A stretch of 64,000 nucleotides of DNA from Kuenenia sp039794105 (GCF_039794105.1 NZ_JBDIWA010000001.1:296870-360869), one strand, 5' to 3'; shown: positions 25,147 to 33,327, counted from the stretch's first letter. A program made the numbers and translations. Notes: generated by a model not told the origin, from the letters alone.

Positions 25147-25362
25147 TCACTCCGCGCTCGTCCACCACTGGATTAGCCCGGAAATCGCACCAACGAAGGC
25201 AAATATGCCAACAAGCGAGAGAAATCCGATACGGTCGAATTTCTCGGCGTCAAAAATTGCGACCAAGCCTGCTATGAGAGCGCCAAAGAACGCGCCCCCG
25301 ATGGCACCGATACCACTACCCAGTGCGACTCGAAGCAGGCGTACTTTGCTTCCGCCCCGCAT
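25147..25362 (-). CDS. Small membrane protein (cassette 2)
   Basis: A 71-residue protein read from the ATG at 25362, right after the cassette boundary; a longer frame runs back into the attC site and is rejected. It has two hydrophobic helices: one glycine-rich (GSGIGAIGGAFFGALIAGLV) and a second (IGFLSLVGIFAFVGAISGLI), separated by FDAEKFDR. It looks like the many small membrane proteins of unknown function in integron cassettes. Base composition (near 60% GC) is far above the rest of the window, pointing to transfer from a GC-rich source. Confidence 0.6.
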   Translation of the reverse strand: MRGGSKVRLLRVALGSGIGAIGGAFFGALIAGLVAIFDAEKFDRIGFLSLVGIFAFVGAISGLIQWWTSAE

Positions 25363-25371
25363 CTGATGACA

Positions 25372-25456
25372 CCCAAACGCCGCCAGCACGCGCGGCTTTG
25401 TAGTGGAGGCGAAGCCGCAACGAAAAAGCCGTCGCCGTGCCTGGCCTTGTTAAGCG
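25372..25456 (-). other. attC site 1 (end of the HNH cassette)
   Basis: An 85-base site from GCTTAAC (R'', 25455-25449) to a degenerate R' box GTTTGGG (25378-25372). The arms AAGGCCAGGCACGGCGACGGC and its imperfect partner GCCGCCAGCACGCGCGGC pair with bulges. R' is off consensus at its fourth position because it comes from the 5' end of cassette 2. Confidence 0.75.
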
Positions 25457-25461
25457 CGCTG

Positions 25462-25776
25462 CTACAGACCACTTTCTATAGCTCGCTTGATTATTGGAGC
25501 CACGGTAGCGGGCGTAATGCTACGCTCCTTGCAATAATTTGTTTGCAGCCAAACCGAAAGCTGTTTCTGGCCTTTGCTTGCGTTGCAACCGCAGCAACAA
25601 AGGGCAATATTTTCCCTCGTTATGATGCTGGCATCATTGATGATGTGCTCCCAGCTTGCCGCAGACTTCCTTGAGACTTTCACGGAAGTAAACTCATTGC
25701 CGCAATAGACACACGCTTTATCTCTTTCACGGACTTCCCTTTCTAGCCAGTCGGGAATATTCCAATTATTCGCCAT
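25462..25776 (-). CDS. HNH nuclease-like protein (cassette 1)
   Basis: A 104-residue protein with a compact HNH motif: CVYC (Cys22, Cys25), His44 in WEHIIND, Asn56 in RENIALCC, a second pair Cys61/Cys64 (CCGC) and NASKGQ. It resembles small HNH nucleases related to McrA. It ends six bases from attC site 1 and starts 22 bases after the attI-type core site, so it fills cassette 1. Being closest to attI, it would be the most recently inserted and best expressed cassette. Whether it cuts DNA on its own or regulates another system is not known. Confidence 0.8.
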   Translation of the reverse strand: MANNWNIPDWLEREVRERDKACVYCGNEFTSVKVSRKSAASWEHIINDASIITRENIALCCCGCNASKGQKQLSVWLQTNYCKERSITPATVAPIIKRAIESGL

Positions 25777-25933
25777 CGCGTGGATCTACCTCTTGCCGCT
25801 TAACCATTGATTATCACAATCATTTGCCCTGATAACTTGGGAAAAGTACTATTATCAGGTAAAATTATTGTGTAGTATTTTAAAAATTAGCTTATAATTT
25901 TATTTTTTGATCATTATAGGATAGGAGAAAAAG
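25777..25933. other. Integron attI-type region and divergent intI promoter area
   Basis: The - strand core GTTAAGC at 25804-25798 is the junction between platform and first cassette. The rest, up to the intI start, is AT-rich. For intI a -35-like TTGTGT (25869-25874) and -10-like TATAAT (about 25894) can be seen on the + strand, with a 19-base spacer, and AGGAG before the ATG. A cassette promoter on the - strand could use TATAAT near 25915, but no good -35 goes with it. Confidence 0.55.
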
Positions 25934-26757
25934 ATGTCAATCAAAAAGGGGAAAAGGTTGCTCGATGAAGTGAAAGATATAATGAGGCTTAAGCATACAT
26001 ACATACATACATACATACATACATACATACAGAACGATCATACTGTGATTGGATCAAACGATATATTCAATACCACCGAATGACCAGTCGAGAGGATTTA
26101 AAGGACGGTGAAGAAAAAATAGAACAATTCTTGACCCACCTTGCAGTGAAATCTGGCGTTGCCCCTTCTACCCAGAACCAGGCTATGAACGCACTTGTAT
26201 TTTTGTACAAGAAAGTTTTAAACATATCATTAAAAGAAGAGATTAACGCTATACGTGCTCAGAAGAAGACGAATATTCCAGTAGTCATGATTCGTGAAGA
26301 GGTTCGCCAAACAATAAATTATATTGAAGGCGCTCCTCAACTTATTGTCAAATTGTTGTACGGCAGTGGGATTCGCATTATGGAGGCAGTAAGACTTCGA
26401 ATTAAGGATATCGATTACCAGATGAAGCAATTAACGGTACGTTCAGGAAAGGGTGCTAATGACCGCGTGACGACTTTTCCTGGTTCCATGGTTCCCACTA
26501 TTAGAAAATCATTTAGCAAAAGTAAAAATTTTACACCAGCAGGATTTAGCGCAAGGATACGGCGAAGTATATTTACCTTATGCGCTCGAACGTAAATATC
26601 GAAATGCAAATAAAGAATGGGGATGGCAATATCTTTTTCCTTCGCGGGAACTATCGACAGATCCAAGAAGCGGCAAAGTTCGTCGACATCATGTTGATCC
26701 TATTAAAAGATTGCACCAATCATAAGTTTGCTAAAGGTGTTAAATCAAGAGGCTGGC
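25934..26757 (+). pseudogene. intI: Integron integrase intI, broken by repeat expansion, frameshifts and truncation
   Basis: The tyrosine recombinase of the integron. Segment 1 (25934 to about 25993) gives MSIKKGKRLLDEVKDIMRLK; after the CATA tract the frame changes and segment 2 (to about 26496) continues with ERSYCDWIKRYIQYH, FLTHLAVKSGVAPSTQNQ and the catalytic arginine box LLYGSGIRIMEAVRLRIKD. A one-base insertion near 26494-26498 shifts to segment 3, which holds the integron-specific patch GYGEVYLPYALERKY and DPRSGKVRRHHVD. A third shift near 26720 leads to KFAKGVKSRG; then the similarity ends, so the HxxR box and active-site tyrosine are lost. AGGAG precedes the ATG. The current first product would be 49 residues, ending in an ATGA overlap at 26080 with the segment 2 frame. 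Confidence 0.9.
25994..26031 (+). repeat. CATA tetranucleotide microsatellite inside intI
   Basis: Nine full CATA units plus CA, directly after codon 20 of intI. Four units would give HTYIHTERSYCDW, the same length as in normal integrases of this family, so five units seem to have been added. In-frame states are 4, 7 and 10 units; nine is out of frame. Confidence 0.95.
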
Positions 26758-26884
26758 AGCTTGTCCAGAATACAGCACGTCTCTGTACAATGGTGGGGAA
26801 TTAGGGACAGACAATATTTATTCTTACGTCCTGCACAAAAATAGGGCATGTTCCCTTTGATAGATTACGCTGAATAGTTTTACT
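26758..26884. other. Junction after the truncated integrase
   Basis: About 127 bases without a gene. The words attagggacagac and aaatagggcatgttccct may be remains of a mobile element that removed the 3' end of intI, but no transposase or inverted ends can be identified. Confidence 0.3.
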
Positions 26885-29785
26885 CTATTTACCCAAGCGG
26901 GATTCAATTGCGCGTAAGATGGGTTCTATTTCGTGCGATAATGACTGAAAACCGAAAGAAGTGGTAATTGAATAGGCTTCTTCAGCAAGAGGTAGCGCTT
27001 CATCTGCCCGTCCCAGATTTTGCGCAAGGATCTCTGCCTGATTCGCCAATGAAATTGCAAGCCCGCTCTTTATCCCAAGATCTCTGCAAATAGCTTCCTG
27101 TTCCTTTAATAGTCCAATCGCCTCATCCGGATTCCCCAGATCCTTCACAACGAGCGCCTGGTTTCCAAGGCAGGCTGAAAGTTCGCTCTTGTTTCCAAGT
27201 TTTCTGCATAGACGCTCTTCTTCTTTATGGAGGGCGAACGCCTCATGCAAATGACCCTTGCTATACAATATACTTGCCTGGTTGCCCAAAGATCGTTGCA
27301 ATCCTTCCATATTGTTCAGTTTCCTGCAAATGCGCTCTTCTTCTTTATGCAATTCCATTGCTTTATCAGGATCGCCTTTTTCCGCAAGAATGATCGCCTG
27401 ATTACCGAGCGCGTAGGATAATCCGTCCTCATTTTCCAGTTCCCTGCACAAACGTTCCTGTTCTGCATATAAAGACATCGCTTCATCTGAATTTCCTAAT
27501 GAATAATGAATATTTGCCTGATTGCCCAGATTGTATGATAGTCCGTGTTTGTTTAGTGTCTTTTTAAATAGTGCGAATTGTTCTTTATATAATTCCAGTG
27601 CCTCTGCCAGATTACCGCGTATCGAAAGAATATTTGCCCTGTTCCCGATGTTATAGGATAGCCCATGTTCGTTGCGCATGTTTCTGCATAGAGATTCCTC
27701 TTCTATAAGCAAGGCGAATGCGCCATCAAGGTCTCCAAGGGTTGTAAGAATAAGCGACTGATTTCCAAGGCAGACTGAGAGTTCCTTGCTATTTCCCAAC
27801 GTGCGGCAAAGATGCTCCTGTTCTTTCAGAAAGGCCATCGCCTCTTCCGGGTTTCCGGAACCTTTTTTTATGCGGGCTTTGTTGCCTAAACACACGGATA
27901 ATCCTGTCATATCACCTATGCTGCGGCTGATAGATTCCGCTTCCGTAAGCAGTTCTGCGGCAAGGGCGGCTTCGTGCCGGATAGACAGTATTTCCGCCTG
28001 TTTGTTAAGATTATACGACAGCCGGTAATTATCCTTCAGTTTACGGCAGAGTTGTTCTTCCTGCCTGAAGAGATATATGGAGTTCTCCAAATCTTCATTG
28101 GCAAGGGCAATGACTGCCTGACGTGATAAGGAGCGCATTAATCCGTAATTATTTCCAACGCTCCGGTAAATGTGTTCTTCATCCTTGTGTAATTGCATGG
28201 ATTCTTCCATGCCGCCCCTTTCGTATAGGATATCTGCAAGTATGCCGACGGCTATGGGCAAATTTTCGTAGTCATTGTTTTGTTCATAATAACAGACAAG
28301 ATGTTCAAACATCTTCAACGCCTCTGTAAGGAGGTTTTTCTCCTTTAAAAAAAAGGAAAGGTTTTTAATGCGGTCAATATAATTCTCCGGCGACTCTAAA
28401 ATGGTGCAATATGCGTATGGAATGCGCATTTGAGAGTTTTCTTCCGTTTGCGACCAATAATACGTTGCCGCATAAGCGCTTGTTTCATACAAGGCATTGA
28501 AAAAGGATATATCAGAGAGAAGTCCAAATAACTGATTCCATGACCTTGCCTGAGTCAATTGCCACGGAAATTCTTCAATTGCTCGCTGACTCAAATAGTT
28601 TTTCCCGAAATAATCGGCAAGACGTAAATGAAACCGCTTTTTCTCATTTTCTTCTGATAGATACCTGCTTTTTACCGCATCATGAAAGGCATTGTGTTTA
28701 TAAAGAAGGAGATTTGAATGTTGTATCAGGATATGTTTCATATTTGATAGCAAGGTTTGTAATGGCATATTTGGCGGTGACGGTGTTTCCCCACGGAGCA
28801 GTTCGTTTATTTCATTTTCCATGAGTCCATTCCCTGCGCTTGACAACAATGACGTCATATTACGGAAAAATAACGAATCCGCGCCGTTCAGTGTATCATC
28901 ACGTTCGCATCGTACAATAACCCTGAGAATGAGTTCCTCAACATTTTGTGCGGAGAGATACCGGCTTATTTTTTGTCCGTCAGCCAAGGGGGCGTCGTCA
29001 ATACATAATTCCCCCATGAGTATATCAAGGTAGAGCGGGTTGGATGTTTGGACGGCATGGGCGATTGTATTTATATGGTTTTCGCTTAATGCTGTTGAAT
29101 GGGTATTTTGGAGATATGCGTGGATAAATTGTTTTCGCTCAACAATTTCTAAAGGTGCTACTTCAAGAACAGGCCAATTACGTTTTGCAACAGCATCGAA
29201 TACGGTTCCCGGCGATACGGACAAAATAAACCTTATGTTCGCAGGCGCTTCAATTGGAAGCCATGATAAGACTCGTTCGGGGTCTCTTCCATCCAATCGT
29301 TCGATACCATCCAGCATAATAACCGCTTTGCCTTTTGCAGCGGACATGAAAAGGGCATTGACAAATGCAACGTTAAGGTCGTTCTGATTAGTGGGAATAT
29401 CCGGAGGAAGGTTAAATCCATAGGTTAATTCATGGATAATGCGAAGCTGCATGGAGGCTAAACTGCTTGTGCAGGGTGAAATGCCAATGAAATGTATTAT
29501 GGGTTTGTTGGCAGGATTCAAGGAGATATAGCGTTTCCTCCAATTTGCAAGAAGCGCCGATTTTCCCATCCCCGGTTTGCCGGTTACAATGAGCGGGGGA
29601 GTATCCCCATGTATGTGTTCATCCAGTCGGTCAAAATATCTTTGCCTGCCCACAAACAGTTCCGTTCTGCTTGAGGAAAAGGCATCATGTACCATTGATT
29701 CCCTTTCCAATTGTTTTTCTAACCGGATTTTTAAAGTGGATTGACTTCCCACTCCATTTCCATTCGTTGGAAAACGACCATCCAT
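26885..29785 (-). CDS. STAND-type NTPase with eleven TPR units
   Basis: A 966-residue signal-transduction-like ATPase. After about 40 residues comes a NACHT/AAA-type NTPase with the P-loop GKPGMGKS (69-76) and Walker B VIMLDG (155-160), then a helical region (about 270-490). The rest (about 505-945) is eleven units of exactly 40 residues, with the pattern GLSxxLGNQAxIL...G...EAMxLxKEQExLCRxLGN. Such proteins stay closed until a ligand binds the repeats, then assemble; many STAND proteins act in defence against phages, others in regulation. No effector domain is recognised at the N-terminus, which is only about 40 residues. It lies beside the integron, on the strand of the cassettes, but has no attC. 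Confidence 0.85.
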   Translation of the reverse strand: MDGRFPTNGNGVGSQSTLKIRLEKQLERESMVHDAFSSSRTELFVGRQRYFDRLDEHIHGDTPPLIVTGKPGMGKSALLANWRKRYISLNPANKPIIHFIGISPCTSSLASMQLRIIHELTYGFNLPPDIPTNQNDLNVAFVNALFMSAAKGKAVIMLDGIERLDGRDPERVLSWLPIEAPANIRFILSVSPGTVFDAVAKRNWPVLEVAPLEIVERKQFIHAYLQNTHSTALSENHINTIAHAVQTSNPLYLDILMGELCIDDAPLADGQKISRYLSAQNVEELILRVIVRCERDDTLNGADSLFFRNMTSLLSSAGNGLMENEINELLRGETPSPPNMPLQTLLSNMKHILIQHSNLLLYKHNAFHDAVKSRYLSEENEKKRFHLRLADYFGKNYLSQRAIEEFPWQLTQARSWNQLFGLLSDISFFNALYETSAYAATYYWSQTEENSQMRIPYAYCTILESPENYIDRIKNLSFFLKEKNLLTEALKMFEHLVCYYEQNNDYENLPIAVGILADILYERGGMEESMQLHKDEEHIYRSVGNNYGLMRSLSRQAVIALANEDLENSIYLFRQEEQLCRKLKDNYRLSYNLNKQAEILSIRHEAALAAELLTEAESISRSIGDMTGLSVCLGNKARIKKGSGNPEEAMAFLKEQEHLCRTLGNSKELSVCLGNQSLILTTLGDLDGAFALLIEEESLCRNMRNEHGLSYNIGNRANILSIRGNLAEALELYKEQFALFKKTLNKHGLSYNLGNQANIHYSLGNSDEAMSLYAEQERLCRELENEDGLSYALGNQAIILAEKGDPDKAMELHKEEERICRKLNNMEGLQRSLGNQASILYSKGHLHEAFALHKEEERLCRKLGNKSELSACLGNQALVVKDLGNPDEAIGLLKEQEAICRDLGIKSGLAISLANQAEILAQNLGRADEALPLAEEAYSITTSFGFQSLSHEIEPILRAIESRLGK

Positions 29786-29887
29786 TGGCAGATTGTCCTT
29801 TCAAAATAGCGGGTATAAAAAGGTACATGGCGATTATTACGTTAATAGTATATGAATTTTTATAAGTATTGCCATGCATGAAATAAA

Positions 29888-29960
29888 GTAGGGGCGAAGC
29901 ATTTGCCCGTTTGGGTATTAACACATTTATGACAATTTATAGCAAATGCTTCGCCCCTAC
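29888..29960. repeat. MITE-like palindromic repeat, family 1, copy C
   Basis: The best preserved copy: GTAGGGGCGAAGCATTTGC at the left end and its exact reverse complement at the right end, 73 bases in all. The right flank ctggaatttttcaaaaaactaa continues as in copy A. Confidence 0.85.
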
Positions 29961-30030
29961 CTGGAATTTTTCAAAAAACTAAATTGTTACGATTTTGTTT
30001 ACCGGTTGTTTTTAATACATCTTTTTGTCT

Positions 30031-30058
30031 TAAGGTTTAATATATGAACTGCCGATAG
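30031..30058 (+). promoter_or_regulatory. Sigma-28 (FliA) type promoter for the flagellar operon
   Basis: TAAGGTTT (30031-30038), a 12-base spacer and GCCGATAG (30051-30058) match the flagellar sigma-28 consensus TAAAGTTT - 11 - GCCGATAA at seven of eight bases in each box. It points to flgJ-like, about 300 bases downstream. Late flagellar genes such as flgK and flgL are typical targets. Confidence 0.6.
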
Positions 30059-30364
30059 ATGTTACAGGAATAATTTTCTCATCAAATAGGAAGCGTTTCC
30101 CCCCTTTGTTTTTAAAAAAATGAATGATTTGTGAAATAATAAAAACCAAATAATTGTATAAGTTATTTAATAAAAGTCAGATAGATAAGCATAGTATGTA
30201 CGGTGTTTTACAAAATTGGCGATTATGGTATTACCTTTGCTCGTTGCTATAGACAGATCGAAAAAGCATTTACTGTTTTTCAGAAAAAAAGTGTACTCCA
30301 AAAAGCGGACAAGCATGTTTGTCAGTGTTCGGTTTGTAACCTGTTAAAGTTAGGAGTGTATTAA

Positions 30365-30814
30365 ATGGAAACCAGTTTAGATATCAACCCGTTTTTGCAA
30401 ATTGACCCTGTTCATTCAAACAGCATTAGTAACTTAAATAGTCTCGCCGGTCAAAAGAAAATTACCAATGATGATGCGTCTCTCAGGAAGATAGCGCAGG
30501 ATTTCGAGGCTGTTTTGTTGAATTTTGTGGTAAAAGCAATGTGGAAAACGATACCAAAGGGCGGTTTGTTTGACGGTGGGGGGAGTATGCAAGGTTATAC
30601 GGAAATAATGCAGAATGCCCTTGCTGAAGATTTAGCGGCAAAAGGCGGCTTTGGCGTCGCGCCTGTTATATACAATCAATTAAAACCTAAAAATGTCATG
30701 ACGGAAGCGTTCAGTAAAAATGCGCCATCTTCACCGGAAAATGGGGTAAAAAAAGGAAACGGTGAAGATGTGGGTATAAATAAAGAAAAGCCTTCTGTTA
30801 ATTTTAAAGGGTAA
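30365..30814 (+). CDS. FlgJ-type rod-binding protein
   Basis: A 149-residue protein with the rod-binding domain of FlgJ (about residues 36-108: RKIAQDFEAVLLNFVVKAM, GLFDGGGSMQGYTEIMQNAL, split by a short loop, and APVIYNQL). In complete FlgJ proteins a C-terminal muramidase follows; here only a polar tail of 40 residues is present, so peptidoglycan cutting must be done by another protein. It helps rod assembly in the periplasm. It is the first gene of the flagellar operon, with AGGAG before the ATG, and is followed by flgN after five bases. Confidence 0.85.
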   Translation: METSLDINPFLQIDPVHSNSISNLNSLAGQKKITNDDASLRKIAQDFEAVLLNFVVKAMWKTIPKGGLFDGGGSMQGYTEIMQNALAEDLAAKGGFGVAPVIYNQLKPKNVMTEAFSKNAPSSPENGVKKGNGEDVGINKEKPSVNFKG

Positions 30815-30819
30815 AGACA

Positions 30820-31344
30820 ATGAAAATTAAAGAGAACAACGTTATCGACGCCTTGCTTACGGAACTAACCGGCACGCTGAAAAGATTGTCGGTTGTTTAC
30901 GGTGAATTAGTTGAAATTGCAAAGACAAAGCACGCCTGTCTTATATCCTGTGATATTGAAGAGCTGGAGACGCTTATCTACGCAGAGAGAAACAAGGCGG
31001 AACTGGCGCAACTTCTTGAGGAAAAACGCCAGAGGATAATACGTCTGTATTGCGAAAAGCAAGACTTAAAGGTAAGGGAAATATCCATGAGTAAAATGAT
31101 GGATAAAGGGGAAGAACTTCATGGCAATACCTGGAGAATGCTGGTTGACACATTAACAAAGTCAATGGTGGAATTACAAAGGCTAAATGATATGAATATG
31201 GCTCTTACCCATCATTCACTTGAAATTACAGAGGATATTATTGATATATTTTGTCCGCCTGTATTTAAGCACTCCGTATATAAGAATACAGGGAAAATGA
31301 AGGAAAAAGAAGTATCAAGGGTTTTGGTTGACACTAAAATTTAG
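30820..31344 (+). CDS. flgN: FlgN-like flagellar export chaperone
   Basis: A 174-residue, mostly helical and charged protein. FlgN keeps the hook-junction proteins FlgK and FlgL unfolded and guides them to the flagellar export gate in the cytoplasm. The helical pattern LLTELTGTLKRLSVVYGELVEIAK followed by LEELI-type and EKRQRIIRLY segments fits the family, and the location between a rod-binding gene and flgK is the usual one. Sequence similarity alone is weak, so the call leans on context. It starts five bases after the preceding gene and ends 12 bases before flgK. Confidence 0.75.
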   Translation: MKIKENNVIDALLTELTGTLKRLSVVYGELVEIAKTKHACLISCDIEELETLIYAERNKAELAQLLEEKRQRIIRLYCEKQDLKVREISMSKMMDKGEELHGNTWRMLVDTLTKSMVELQRLNDMNMALTHHSLEITEDIIDIFCPPVFKHSVYKNTGKMKEKEVSRVLVDTKI

Positions 31345-31356
31345 AGGGAATAGCGT

Positions 31357-33327
31357 ATGGCCTCTTCAGATATACAAATTGGTATGAGCGGAGTTCTTGC
31401 GGCGCAGCGTGCAATGATGGTTTCCGCGCATAACATATCGAATGCAAATACGAAAGGATATACGAAACAAACGGTCAGTCTTGCAACAAGACTGCCTTTG
31501 CAGACGAGTTTAGGTTCCATCGGGCAGGGTGTTGACCTGGTGAAAATAATGCGGCAGAAGGATGACTATCTTAACAGCCGGATCAGGTTTGTCACCTCAT
31601 CACTTGGCGCCGCCTCTATAAAAAGTCAGCAATTGAGAGAACTTGAAACGGTATTTAACGAATTAAGCGACGCCAGTATAAGCAATTCTTTGACAAGCTT
31701 CTTTAAATTTGTGAACGACCTTTCACAGGATGAAAGCACTAGTTCACGTTCTGTGCTTGTGGAAAAGGCGATTACCATGACAGAATCCATACGTGCGATA
31801 GTTGACGAGCTGGACATGATGAAGGAGTTTGTAGAACAATCCGTGGAATCCAAACTGAATGAAGTAAACGGGCTGGCGAAAGATATCGTTGACCTTAATA
31901 AGGAAATCCACTCGCTGCAAACAACAGGCGGAGAGCCAAATGACCTGTTGGACAAAAGAGAGACGCTGCTAGGCGAAATCAGCAAGTTTCTGGACGTCAC
32001 CACAAGGACGCAGAAAAACGGCATGATAGATGTGATGATTGCAGGCGGAGTTCTGGTGAGCGGTTCAAATGCGTTAACCCTTGCATCCAGCGTTGATGCG
32101 TCCGGTACGCTCAATATTACCAGCTATGGAAGTTCGAAACACAAACCTACTGGCGGTGAATTGAGCGGTTTATTGGAGATGTATAATACCACACTGCCTG
32201 CATACGATGCTAAACTGGATACTTTTGCAACCGCGCTCATAAAGAAATTTAATGCCATACATAGTGAAGGCGTGGGCACAGACGGCGGGTTTACAACGGT
32301 ACTTGGGACAAATAAGGTGACGGACACAACTAAGGCATTGAATACTGCGGGACTGGGGCTGCCTTTTGCGCCATCGAGCGGAGATTTGTACGTTACTGTG
32401 ATAGATACCAGCAGTGGGGAAGAAGTCAAAACCAAGATTACTGTAAATGTAGCAAATGACTCGCTCGAAGATTTAAGAGATAATATAAATACTAATGTAT
32501 TAAATATTACCGCTGCTATTTCAGACGGTAAATTGCAGATTACCGCAGCGTCCGGGTATAAATTTAATTTTTCTTATGCATTGGACCCGAATCCTCAAAC
32601 CACTGGAATTACAGGAACAACAACGCCTTCAATTTCGGGTATATACAATGGAAGTACAAATGATGTATATACATTCACAGCGTTAGGGGCAGGCACAATA
32701 GGAACTACGTCAGGTCTTCAGGTTGAAGTCAGGGATAGCGGTTCAAATCTTATTGCTACACTTGATGTAGGCGAAGGTTACACTCCTGACAATACACTTG
32801 AGGTTGCAAATAGTGTTTCCGTTTCATTTTCTAGCGGCACTATTAATACAAGTGATGCATTTTCTATAGATGTTATAAATGATTCTGATGAAACTGACTT
32901 ACTGGCTGCTTTGGGAATTAATACTTTTTTTAGCGGTAAAGATGCTTCGGATATTAATATTGAAAAGAGGATACAGGATGATGTAACACTCATTGCAACA
33001 TCTATAGGTGAATCAGGGGATAATACAAATGCCCTGCGTTTATCCGCATTACAAAATGATAACAGTGTTGTGGAAAATACTACCTTGTCCGATTATTTAC
33101 ATCAAATTGCCGCGGCACTAGGAGAAGAGGCGAATAATGCATATAAGTCTGAGGAGAAGTATACGGCGTTGGACAGGAGTCTTCAGAACAGAAGAGAAGA
33201 GGTTTCCGGGGTAAATGTCGATGAAGAATTGGTTACCCTGATACGATTTCAACAGGCGTATCAGGCGTCGGCAAAATATATTTCAATCGTGGACAGATTA
33301 ATAAATACCTTATTAAGTTCATTATAA
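31357..33327 (+). CDS. flgK: Flagellar hook-associated protein 1
   Basis: FlgK forms the first junction ring between hook and filament. The conserved N-terminal helix region (IGMSGVLAAQRAMMVSAHNISNANTKGYTKQ, residues 7-37) and the C-terminal coiled region (SGVNVDEELVTLIRFQQAYQASAKYISIVDRLINTL) are complete. At 656 residues it is longer than the E. coli protein (about 547); the extra length lies in a surface-exposed middle part rich in Thr, Ser and Gly (about residues 280-540). No signal peptide, as it leaves through the flagellar channel. It follows flgN and precedes flgL. Confidence 0.95.
   Translation: MASSDIQIGMSGVLAAQRAMMVSAHNISNANTKGYTKQTVSLATRLPLQTSLGSIGQGVDLVKIMRQKDDYLNSRIRFVTSSLGAASIKSQQLRELETVFNELSDASISNSLTSFFKFVNDLSQDESTSSRSVLVEKAITMTESIRAIVDELDMMKEFVEQSVESKLNEVNGLAKDIVDLNKEIHSLQTTGGEPNDLLDKRETLLGEISKFLDVTTRTQKNGMIDVMIAGGVLVSGSNALTLASSVDASGTLNITSYGSSKHKPTGGELSGLLEMYNTTLPAYDAKLDTFATALIKKFNAIHSEGVGTDGGFTTVLGTNKVTDTTKALNTAGLGLPFAPSSGDLYVTVIDTSSGEEVKTKITVNVANDSLEDLRDNINTNVLNITAAISDGKLQITAASGYKFNFSYALDPNPQTTGITGTTTPSISGIYNGSTNDVYTFTALGAGTIGTTSGLQVEVRDSGSNLIATLDVGEGYTPDNTLEVANSVSVSFSSGTINTSDAFSIDVINDSDETDLLAALGINTFFSGKDASDINIEKRIQDDVTLIATSIGESGDNTNALRLSALQNDNSVVENTTLSDYLHQIAAALGEEANNAYKSEEKYTALDRSLQNRREEVSGVNVDEELVTLIRFQQAYQASAKYISIVDRLINTLLSSL

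Larger units (their letters stand above)
21883..26757. mobile_element. Degraded chromosomal integron with five gene cassettes
   Basis: The classical layout is present: an integrase gene (intI, + strand, 25934-26757, broken) next to an attI-type core site (GTTAAGC on the - strand, 25798-25804) and an array read away from it on the - strand. The five cassettes span 25378-25803 (HNH nuclease), 25037-25377 (membrane protein), 23334-25036 (restriction-modification), 22651-23333 (higBA) and 21890-22650 (higBA). Each ends in an attC-like inverted repeat with GTT and AAC core ends. The first bases of each cassette match the reverse complement of the R'' box of its own attC: exact in cassettes 1, 3 and 4 (GTTAAGC, GTTATAC, GTTAAGC), close in 2 (GTTTGGGTGTC versus GTTAGGTGTC) and 5 (GTTAGGT versus GTTAGGA). 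This is how insertion of circular cassettes leaves its mark. The integrase cannot work now. Confidence 0.9.
29786..30364. other. Intergenic region before the flagellar operon
   Basis: Divergent gene starts leave 579 bases. Contents: family 1 repeat copy C (29888-29960), a sigma-28 type promoter (30031-30058) pointing to the flagellar genes, and about 300 further bases of leader without recognised structure, ending with the TTAGGAG site of the first flagellar gene. Confidence 0.55.

Noticed and set aside
25363..25389. N-terminal extension of the cassette 2 membrane protein
   Set aside because: The extra nine codons lie over the attC-derived cassette boundary; the ATG at 25362 is a better start.
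25994..26031. CATA tract as a CRISPR or other array
   Set aside because: It is a simple tetranucleotide repeat without spacers, inside an integrase gene.
26080..26595. Free-standing phage integrase or short recombinase gene
   Set aside because: Joining it with the frames before and after gives the integron-specific patch of IntI, so it is the middle part of a broken intI, not a separate gene.
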